This document shows, piece after piece, positions 1 through 5,192 of a stretch of DNA of 5,466 nucleotides (within the stretch, counting starts at the first letter, position 1; the number at the start of each line of letters is the position of its first letter). Location: NCBI GenBank assembly GCA_003454605.1, contig DMKD01000136.1:1-5466 (forward strand). The letters run 5' to 3'. The translations under genes and the position numbers were made by a program. Below the pieces are notes generated by a model. That model worked only from the letters and a program-made list of their open reading frames with translations, searched no databases and was not told the origin of the DNA. This DNA is from Spirochaeta sp. GTDB taxonomy: Bacteria > Spirochaetota > Spirochaetia > UBA9216.

Positions 1-1
1 C

Positions 2-748
2 TGGTCTGATGAGATGAAAGAAGCCGGTGAGCATAAGGCATGCTGGTATTCTAAAATGAAGGATCGGGGTCTCGGCGTTAAAATGGTAAAGGATATCGAC
101 GGTGAGCTCTGCGGTCTTGTTCAGTACATACCCTCTGAGTATGCGCCGATGACAGGGGATGGATACTATTTCATTTACTGTATATGGATTCACGGACATA
201 AAAAGGGACTCGGCGACAGAAGGGGTTCAGGAATGGGGACAGCTCTGCTTGATGCAGCTGAAGCCGATATCCGCAGCCGGGGAGCCCGCGGTGCTGCCGC
301 CTGGGGAGTATCTTTACCCTTCTGGATGAAAGCTTCATGGTACAGAAAGCATGGTTACAAGGTAGTTCAGAAGGACGGAATGCGGCAGCTTTTGTGGAAA
401 TCTTTCGAAGACGGGGGAGAGGTACCGCAATGGACGACATTGGCGCAGAAACCCTTATCACTCGCTGAATCCGGTAAGGTGAAGGTTACATCACTCCGGA
501 ACGGTATTTGTCCGGTAACAAACCTGGCATATGTAAGAGCAGCAGCGGTAGCAGCAGAGTTCGGCGACGAGGTTATCTTCGAGGAAGCCGAAACTACCGA
601 ACCGGCTGAACTGGAAAAATGGGGAGTAAGCGACGCTCTTTTCATAAATGAGGTTGAAATACCGCTTGGTCCGCCGCTTGCAAAGAAGAAGATCAGAGCA
701 GTTATTAATAAACAGCTAAAAAGAGCCCGAAAAAAATACCATCGCTAA
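2..748 (+). CDS. GNAT family N-acetyltransferase with C-terminal YoaP/thioredoxin-like domain (5' partial)
   Basis: Predicted acetyl-CoA-dependent N-acetyltransferase; the acceptor is unknown. Residues are numbered from the first in-frame ATG at 14. The GNAT core is about residues 15-131, with strands around 22-40 and 50-60. The acetyl-CoA loop is RRGSGMGTALL (69-79), followed by the helix ending near 90. A late segment WYRKHGYKVV (109-118) is typical of GNAT strand 6. Residues 156-240 form a second domain: a beta strand, a Cys-Pro turn (C166-P167), a helix, then LFINEVEIPLGPP (209-221). This resembles the thioredoxin-like YoaP-type tail found fused to some GNAT proteins. The frame stays open to base 2, ATG 14 has no usable Shine-Dalgarno, and the GNAT fold lacks its first strand and helix, so the true start is probably upstream of the window. 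It is convergent with the lipoprotein gene and no clear terminator lies between them. The GNAT call is firm; the tail assignment is from memory of the family. Confidence 0.8.
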   Translation, partial: WSDEMKEAGEHKACWYSKMKDRGLGVKMVKDIDGELCGLVQYIPSEYAPMTGDGYYFIYCIWIHGHKKGLGDRRGSGMGTALLDAAEADIRSRGARGAAAWGVSLPFWMKASWYRKHGYKVVQKDGMRQLLWKSFEDGGEVPQWTTLAQKPLSLAESGKVKVTSLRNGICPVTNLAYVRAAAVAAEFGDEVIFEEAETTEPAELEKWGVSDALFINEVEIPLGPPLAKKKIRAVINKQLKRARKKYHR

Positions 749-766
749 ATCGCTGTCTTAACCATA

Positions 767-1330
767 TCAGTTGTCTGTCGGTAATAATATCGGAGCTGTG
801 GTTTCAGGTTTTAAGGCAAAGATTACAGCAAAATCATTGATTTTCTCAGGAGAGATCCTCGCTTCAACCACTTCATCAGCAATCCAGACCCAGTCCGACG
901 GAGTCCCTGTTTTAATATCCGCTTCATGCGAAAGATACCACCCGCTTTCCAGCTCCGATTTACTGACAGAACCGGAGGACTCGGGCCGATCTGATGTCTT
1001 CCCTGTCTGGAGATAACCTGTATTATCCCAGATGTTCACAATCGGTTTGTATTCGAATACGATATCGCCGATTATAATTTTATCGAACACGGGCAGAATC
1101 TCATTATAACGGTAGAACAGTCTGCTTATCGAACCCTCACTCCTGCTTCCTTCATGCGTGATTTCAGTTTCATAGTTCCACCCCTCCGGTAGAGTAAGCA
1201 CGCTTTCGGCTGTGGACTCTAAAGCATCACTGTCTGCTTCATTCTGTTCGGTTTTGCCTAATGAGCTGCAGCTGAAGATAACGATTGTAAAAAAAACCAT
1301 TGAAAGAAAGAATTCCGCTTTATGTTTCAT
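767..1330 (-). CDS. Hypothetical lipoprotein (spirochaete-type lipobox)
   Basis: I do not recognise this 187-residue protein. The N-terminus is a clear lipoprotein signal: two lysines (K2, K4), a hydrophobic stretch (about 7-19) and a lipobox IFSC with Cys21 as the predicted lipidated residue. A Ser/Glu/Asp-rich linker (about 22-46) follows. The mature domain (about 47-187) is rich in Trp and Tyr, looks mainly beta, and contains the patches LPEGWNYETEI, GSRSEGSISRLFYR, GWYLSHEADIKTGTP and DWVWIADEVVEARIS. It is probably anchored in the inner or outer membrane, facing the periplasm or the surface. The frame is open a further 45 residues upstream, to 1465, but that would bury the signal peptide and run into folP, so ATG at 1330 is chosen. 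This start has no Shine-Dalgarno and sits 6 nt after a -10 element, implying a leaderless mRNA. It is transcribed away from the folP operon. The gene and its lipoprotein nature are well supported; function is unknown. Confidence 0.82.
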   Translation of the reverse strand: MKHKAEFFLSMVFFTIVIFSCSSLGKTEQNEADSDALESTAESVLTLPEGWNYETEITHEGSRSEGSISRLFYRYNEILPVFDKIIIGDIVFEYKPIVNIWDNTGYLQTGKTSDRPESSGSVSKSELESGWYLSHEADIKTGTPSDWVWIADEVVEARISPEKINDFAVIFALKPETTAPILLPTDN

Positions 1331-1336
1331 GTATGA

Positions 1337-1365
1337 AGCATAACAAATAGTTTGTTGTTTGTCTT
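1337..1365 (-). promoter_or_regulatory. Predicted sigma70-type promoter of the lipoprotein gene
   Basis: Read on the minus strand, a -35 element AAGACA (1365-1360, 4 of 6 to consensus) is followed by a 17-bp spacer. The spacer ends in an extended -10 TGT (1345-1343), and the -10 hexamer is TATGCT (1342-1337, 4 of 6). Six bases then precede the ATG at 1330, so the expected transcription start is the A of the start codon. The -35 shares base 1360 with the folP -35 on the other strand. It was found by eye, and the match is moderate. Confidence 0.5.
1342..1356. repeat. Short perfect inverted repeat in the divergent promoter region
   Basis: AACAAA (1342-1347), the 3-nt centre TAG, and TTTGTT (1351-1356) form a perfect 6-bp-arm inverted repeat. 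It lies between the -10 of the lipoprotein promoter and the -35 of the folP promoter and overlaps the edges of both. It could be an operator half-site pair acting on both genes, or chance in AT-rich DNA. It has too little GC and no T-run, so it is not a terminator. Confidence 0.3.
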
Positions 1366-1383
1366 GATTTATTAATCTATAAT
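1355..1383 (+). promoter_or_regulatory. Predicted sigma70-type promoter of the folP-truA operon
   Basis: TTGTTT (1355-1360, TTG of the -35 consensus conserved), a 17-bp spacer, and a perfect TATAAT (1378-1383). Six bases (1384-1389) then separate the -10 from the folP ATG at 1390, which is the standard discriminator length, so +1 coincides with the A of the start codon. No Shine-Dalgarno precedes folP. This is the only convincing promoter I see for the six-gene operon, since the later junctions are too short to hold one outside coding sequence. Confidence 0.65.
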
Positions 1384-1389
1384 GTATCG

Positions 1390-2229
1390 ATGCAAATAAA
1401 TTTATCAGGCGGCAGAACGCTTTCAACTTCAAGAAGTTCATTTGTAATGGGAATTCTGAATGCAACTCCTGATTCTTTCTTTTCAGGAAGCAGAAAACCT
1501 GAACTTCAGGAAGGACTCGACACTGCCGGGGCGATGATTGATGATGGAGCCGATATTATAGACATAGGCGGAGAATCAACCCGTCCGGGGTCGTCATATA
1601 TCGAAGTCGATGAAGAGATAAGGCGTGTGGTTCCGCTGATTGAGGGAATCAGGAAGTTTTCCGATGCCGCAATATCAATAGATACCAGAAAGGCCGCGGT
1701 TGCCGAAGCAGCTATTAATGCCGGGGCTGACATTGTCAATGATGTTTCAGGTCTCAGGGATGATGCAAGGCTCGGATTCATCGTTTCTCAGTATGATGTT
1801 CCTGTTGTATTGATGCATATGCGCGGAACACCTGAGAATATGCAGAAAAATCCGCATTATACCGATGTTGTCCAGGAAATTATAGACGAACTTGAGATCG
1901 GCGTCTGTAGAGCGAAGAGTATGACTGTAGCTGCGGATAAAATTATAATCGACCCGGGCATCGGTTTTGGTAAACGTCTGGAAGATAATCTGCTGATTCT
2001 TAAGCATATTCAGCGGTTTAGAGATCTCGGATATCCGGTTCTCATAGGTCTGTCACGTAAGTCTTTCATAGGTGATGTAACGGGGGCGGATATTGATTCA
2101 AGGCTGGCCGGCAGCATTGCCGCAAATATGTATTCGGTGATGAATGGAGCTGAGATCCTGAGAGTACATGATGTGAAAGAGACTGTCTGGATGCTGGATA
2201 TAATTTCAGCCATTGAAGGAGCGGACTGA
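1390..2229 (+). CDS. folP: Dihydropteroate synthase
   Basis: Cytoplasmic enzyme of folate synthesis that joins p-aminobenzoate to dihydropterin pyrophosphate to give dihydropteroate; it is the sulfonamide target. At 279 residues it is close to the usual bacterial length (E. coli 282). Visible TIM-barrel motifs in order are MGILNATPDSF (20-30, N24 at the metal site), GGESTRPG (60-67), SIDTRK (96-101, D98), NDVSGLRD (117-124), LMHMRGTP (141-148), IDPGIGFGK (187-195, D188), GLSRKSFIG (220-228, K224) and RVHDVKET (258-265). F30 and P66, equivalent to E. coli F28 and P64 where sulfonamide resistance arises, keep the sensitive-type residues. Loop 1 reads FFSGS where many enzymes have FSDGG. ATG 1390 is the only in-frame start before a stop at 1348 that retains the first strand. 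The start is probably leaderless. It is the first gene of the operon, and its stop lies 1 nt before the cdaA ATG. Confidence 0.97.
   Translation: MQINLSGGRTLSTSRSSFVMGILNATPDSFFSGSRKPELQEGLDTAGAMIDDGADIIDIGGESTRPGSSYIEVDEEIRRVVPLIEGIRKFSDAAISIDTRKAAVAEAAINAGADIVNDVSGLRDDARLGFIVSQYDVPVVLMHMRGTPENMQKNPHYTDVVQEIIDELEIGVCRAKSMTVAADKIIIDPGIGFGKRLEDNLLILKHIQRFRDLGYPVLIGLSRKSFIGDVTGADIDSRLAGSIAANMYSVMNGAEILRVHDVKETVWMLDIISAIEGAD
2215..2221 (+). promoter_or_regulatory. Strong Shine-Dalgarno that sets the cdaA start
   Basis: GAAGGAG at the 3' end of folP lies 9 nt before ATG 2231. A longer in-frame reading would start at TTG 2213, but that codon abuts the Shine-Dalgarno itself and would add only six residues, so ATG 2231 is preferred. 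Confidence 0.85.
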
Positions 2230-2230
2230 G

Positions 2231-3031
2231 ATGGGTAAACTCACTGACTTCTGGGTCTTTAATGATATTATAAGACCCTTTCTTGATATTGCGATACTGT
2301 CATTTTTGATCTATCAGATGTACAAAATCCTGATTCAGACGAGAGCATTACAGCTTCTGCGGGGAGCAGTTCTCATCGTTGTCATATACGCGGGGGCATA
2401 TCTGCTTGAGCTTGATACTCTTCGCTGGATAATGAACGGGCTGGCAACGGTCATGGTTATCGTACTTGCGGTCGTATTTCAACCGGAGCTCAGATCTATT
2501 TTTACTAAGATTGGTCAGCGCGACTGGTTTAAATCGAGCTCGGGGGCAAAACCGAGGCAGATAGAATCGGTTCTTAATGCCGTTGATGTTCTTGCCGGAC
2601 GCCGTAGGGGCGCCCTGATAGTTTTTTCACGAAAGATGGGTTTGAAGAATATTCTTGATACCGGAACCCTGCTTGATGCTGAACTGTCATCGAGCCTCAT
2701 CCTTACCATGTTCAGTTTCGATACTCCGCTTCATGACGGGGCTGTAATTATCCATAACGGGCGGATCAATTCCGCGGGATGTTTCCTGCCGCTTTCAGAG
2801 CAGACTGATATCAGAAGATCGTTCGGTACCAGACATCGGGCGGCTTTAGGGCTTGCCGAGGAAACCGATGCAGTAGTGCTCATTGTTTCTGAGGAAACAG
2901 GAGCAATTTCACTTGCTTATGATGCAAACCTCTTCTATGATCTATCTATCGAAGAAACACGCAGGAAGCTGAAATATCTCCTGAATTCACGGGAGGAAGT
3001 TGTTGTAGAAGAGGAGAATAGTTTTGCCTAG
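2231..3031 (+). CDS. cdaA: Diadenylate cyclase CdaA (c-di-AMP synthase)
   Basis: Membrane-bound enzyme that condenses two ATP into cyclic di-AMP, a second messenger for potassium, osmotic and cell-wall control. The 266-residue length matches B. subtilis CdaA (273). Three N-terminal membrane helices lie at about 15-34, 42-59 and 66-83, ending in FQPELR (83-88). The DAC domain spans about 109-240. It carries the catalytic LHDGAV (167-172, D169) and GTRHRAALG (199-207, the RHR nucleotide-binding motif), plus SEETG (220-224). All key residues are present, so activity is expected. The tail is acidic (about 255-262). Spacing to folP is 1 nt, and the stop overlaps cdaR by 8 nt, in keeping with the CdaA-CdaR complex. 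Architecture and motifs point to CdaA rather than DisA, which lacks these helices and has a DNA-binding C-terminus. Confidence 0.96.
   Translation: MGKLTDFWVFNDIIRPFLDIAILSFLIYQMYKILIQTRALQLLRGAVLIVVIYAGAYLLELDTLRWIMNGLATVMVIVLAVVFQPELRSIFTKIGQRDWFKSSSGAKPRQIESVLNAVDVLAGRRRGALIVFSRKMGLKNILDTGTLLDAELSSSLILTMFSFDTPLHDGAVIIHNGRINSAGCFLPLSEQTDIRRSFGTRHRAALGLAEETDAVVLIVSEETGAISLAYDANLFYDLSIEETRRKLKYLLNSREEVVVEEENSFA
3012..3016 (+). promoter_or_regulatory. Shine-Dalgarno supporting a TTG start for cdaR
   Basis: AGGAG inside the end of cdaA sits 7 nt before TTG 3024. The next in-frame ATG lies within the membrane helix of the product (residue 24), so the TTG start is the only one that yields a complete N-terminus. 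Confidence 0.75.
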
Positions 3032-3971
3032 CAGATGGTCCAGAATTATTGAAAGAAACTGGCCCGCTAAGATCATATCGATAGTAGCGGCGATGATCCT
3101 TTTTCTGTTTTTCAGAGCGACAAACCTTGAGGATCGGTTTTTCTCGGTTCCTCTAAATATAATTATTAATGAAAGCTATGCTGTAACCTCAACGGTTCCC
3201 AGCAGTGTGAAGGTGAGTCTGAGAGGGGCAGAGGAGAGCATCTTCCTGATACTCGAAGATGATATAGAAGTCTATGCTGATTTTTCCGAACATTCATCAG
3301 AAGGACAGTTCAGAGCTTCTGTGAAGTTCATTAAGGCAGGAACGGCTAAAAATATTGGAGAGCTCGAGATAAGGTTGGATCCGCCCGAGATTATCCTTGA
3401 GCTTGAGCGTAAGATTTCACGGTCGGTAAAGATCGAACCGATACTGACCGGTTATCCTGAAAATGGATATGAGCTTGATCAATACATTCTCAGTACCGAG
3501 GTTGCCATAGTCGAAGGGCCTGCAAGTCATGTAGAACAGCTTGAGTTCATACAAACTGAAGAGATAGACCTTGAAGGCCGTAAAGAAGACTTTTATGTCC
3601 GAACCAGACTTGATGTGCAGGACCCCTATCTCTCGTTTCCATCAGGAGACTCAGTGGGCTTTCAGGGGGTGATAACCGAAACGGTAATTCTGAAAACCTT
3701 TGAGGATATAGGTCTTATATATATCGACCTTCCGCCGGAACTGAACGTATCCGGGCAGGAGATCGCAGGAAGTATAAAGGTGCAGGGAAAGCTGCTGCTG
3801 CTCGAATCCACAACAAGCGCGGATTTTTCATTATTAGCTGATTGCGCCGATATCGGAGGTCCGGGTAAGTATGAGGTTGAAATATCACCGATTGTACCTT
3901 CCGGCTTTGCTGTGCTTCGCTACACGCCGGATACAATCCTGATAGACGTTCAAAGGATAGATGAAGAATGA
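3024..3971 (+). CDS. cdaR: YbbR-domain protein, CdaA regulator CdaR
   Basis: Single-pass membrane protein expected to bind CdaA and modulate c-di-AMP synthesis from outside the cytoplasm. Of its 315 residues, a short basic N-terminus is followed by NWPAKIISIVAAMILFLFF (13-31), the typical YbbR membrane anchor. Three YbbR-like beta domains follow, at about 38-130, 135-222 and 226-312. The second is clearest, with the pattern VKIEPILTGYPENGY then VAIVEGPASHVEQL. Family members usually carry several such repeats (four in B. subtilis CdaR, as I recall), so this is a shorter version. Translation starts at TTG 3024, inside the end of cdaA (8-nt overlap), and ends in an ATGA overlap with acpS. This suggests translational coupling that would keep CdaA and CdaR in proportion. 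The family assignment is strong; whether it activates or inhibits CdaA here cannot be read from sequence. Confidence 0.9.
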   Translation: MPSRWSRIIERNWPAKIISIVAAMILFLFFRATNLEDRFFSVPLNIIINESYAVTSTVPSSVKVSLRGAEESIFLILEDDIEVYADFSEHSSEGQFRASVKFIKAGTAKNIGELEIRLDPPEIILELERKISRSVKIEPILTGYPENGYELDQYILSTEVAIVEGPASHVEQLEFIQTEEIDLEGRKEDFYVRTRLDVQDPYLSFPSGDSVGFQGVITETVILKTFEDIGLIYIDLPPELNVSGQEIAGSIKVQGKLLLLESTTSADFSLLADCADIGGPGKYEVEISPIVPSGFAVLRYTPDTILIDVQRIDEE

Positions 3972-4339
3972 TAGTAGGAATCGGAGTAGATATAGTTCAT
4001 GTTGACAGGATGAAACGCTGGGCTAATGTCCCGGGGATAATAGAGAGATATTTTCATCCGGATGAGATTAAGGATGCTGAGGTCCGGAAATCCTCTGTTC
4101 ATCTTTCGCTCGCGGCAAGATTTGCAGCGAAAGAGGCTCTTGGTAAGGCTTTCGGTACCGGACTCAAGGGAATAAAGCTTAAGGATATCCAGGTTGTATC
4201 AAATCATAACGGTAAGCCTGATGTCTGTGTTCACGGTACGGCAAAAGCTGCATTGGAGGTATCGGGAGCCACTAATATATTCATCTCGATGACTCATGAG
4301 CGTGAAAATGCCGTTGCTATGGTAGTATTGGAGAAGTAG
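3968..4339 (+). CDS. acpS: Holo-[acyl-carrier-protein] synthase
   Basis: Cytoplasmic enzyme that transfers 4'-phosphopantetheine from coenzyme A to a serine of apo-acyl carrier protein, enabling fatty-acid and phospholipid synthesis. At 123 residues it is the normal size for the trimeric AcpS family. Signature motifs are GIGVDIV (4-10, Mg-binding D8), RYFHPDEI (27-34), ARFAAKEALGKAFGTG (50-65, with E56 as second Mg ligand and K59/K55 near the CoA site), and the C-terminal FISMTHERENAVAMVV (105-120). The start codon overlaps the cdaR stop as ATGA. AAGGA at 3953-3957 lies 10 nt upstream. It precedes the DUF2225 gene by 1 nt. No key residue is missing. The larger Sfp-type transferase is excluded by length and motifs. 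Confidence 0.96.
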   Translation: MIVGIGVDIVHVDRMKRWANVPGIIERYFHPDEIKDAEVRKSSVHLSLAARFAAKEALGKAFGTGLKGIKLKDIQVVSNHNGKPDVCVHGTAKAALEVSGATNIFISMTHERENAVAMVVLEK

Positions 4340-4340
4340 T

Positions 4341-5186
4341 ATGTCTGAGGGTGAGAGTAAAATTACATTCTGGTCAAAAAATGAGATTGTCTGTCCGATC
4401 TGCGAGCATGAATTTAAACGTGAAGAACTGCTCACCGGCAGGGGGCGGCTTATCGCAGGGGAACTTACCGGGGAGCTTCGGCGCCTATATGAGCCGTCTC
4501 ATAAATATGGAGATATCTGTCCCCTTGTATTTCCTGTTACAGTCTGCCCCTCCTGTTACTATGCGGCATATGCCCTAGATTTTGAAAACCCGCCTGAGGA
4601 TAGTATTGCTGCAATCTCCTCCGGCAGCGACAATAGAAAAGAAAGCCTCTCTAAGATTCTTCCGGAACTTGATTTCACCTCGAATCGCAGATTGAAGGAA
4701 GGTGCAGCAAGTTATTTTCTCGCTATTGCCTGCTATGAGCACATGTCGTCAAGAAATTCTCCGACTATAAAAAGAGGAATTTCTGCTCTCAGGGCAGCCT
4801 GGATATTTACTGATCTTCATAAAAAATATCCGAACGAGAATTATGATTATCTTTCAAAAATATTTTACTATAAGGCGCAGTTTTTCTATTCTCTGGCAGT
4901 AGAATATGAACAGGATGGTACCGAGAGTTTGGCTGAGGTTCCGCATCTGGGACCCGACCTCGACAAGAACTATGCCCACGACGGGGTTTTCTATCTCGGG
5001 GGATTGCTGGAGTTTAAGTACGGTGATAAGAGTGATCCTGAGACGCGGAAGAAACGGCTTGAGTTCGCTAAAAGAGCGGTAGCAAGACTCTTCGGTATGG
5101 GTAAAGCTTCCAAGAGTAAGCCGTCGGCCATTTTGGATAATGCCCGTTCTCTCTACGAGGAAATGTCTACAGAATCGGGTGAATAA
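4341..5186 (+). CDS. DUF2225 family protein (zinc-ribbon plus helical repeat), function unknown
   Basis: The 281-residue protein begins with a probable zinc-binding module: CPIC (C18, C21) and CPSCYYAAY (69-77, C69, C72), with an additional Cys-Pro at 60-61. The layout, a first CPxC, then a Cys-Pro about 40 residues on, then VCPxCxYAA, is that of the DUF2225 family known from Firmicutes and spirochaetes. There is no signal peptide or membrane segment, so a cytoplasmic location is expected. Residues about 116-277 are mainly helical, with paired aromatic helices (LKEGAASYFLAIACYEHM, then DYLSKIFYYKAQFFYSLAVE) resembling TPR-like hairpins; this suggests a protein-binding surface. The start ATG 4341 has GGAG 7 nt upstream and lies 1 nt after acpS. 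truA begins 6 nt after its stop. No enzymatic motif is recognised. Family membership is likely; any role is unknown. Confidence 0.85.
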   Translation: MSEGESKITFWSKNEIVCPICEHEFKREELLTGRGRLIAGELTGELRRLYEPSHKYGDICPLVFPVTVCPSCYYAAYALDFENPPEDSIAAISSGSDNRKESLSKILPELDFTSNRRLKEGAASYFLAIACYEHMSSRNSPTIKRGISALRAAWIFTDLHKKYPNENYDYLSKIFYYKAQFFYSLAVEYEQDGTESLAEVPHLGPDLDKNYAHDGVFYLGGLLEFKYGDKSDPETRKKRLEFAKRAVARLFGMGKASKSKPSAILDNARSLYEEMSTESGE

Positions 5187-5192
5187 CAACAG

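Noticed and set aside
702..711. Palindrome TTATTAATAA near the end of the acetyltransferase gene
   Set aside because: It is all A/T, short and inside coding sequence, so it is likely chance and cannot act as a terminator.
1326..1337. Inverted repeat TTCATGTATGAA over the lipoprotein start codon as a start-sequestering hairpin
   Set aside because: The arms are 5 bp with a 2-nt centre, so a stable RNA hairpin would have only about 4 pairs. If the mRNA is leaderless, half of it is not transcribed.
1382..1399. Tiny upstream open frame (ATG 1382 to TAA 1399) overlapping the folP start
   Set aside because: Its ATG overlaps the -10 element and lies upstream of the predicted transcription start, so it would not be in the mRNA.
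1331..1465. 45-residue N-terminal extension of the lipoprotein reading frame on the minus strand
   Set aside because: It would put the signal peptide in the middle of the protein, cross the folP start and erase the divergent promoters; the lipobox fixes the start at 1330.
2213..2230. TTG 2213 as the start of cdaA
   Set aside because: It overlaps the Shine-Dalgarno GAAGGAG, which is correctly spaced for ATG 2231; the extra six residues have no counterpart in known CdaA proteins.
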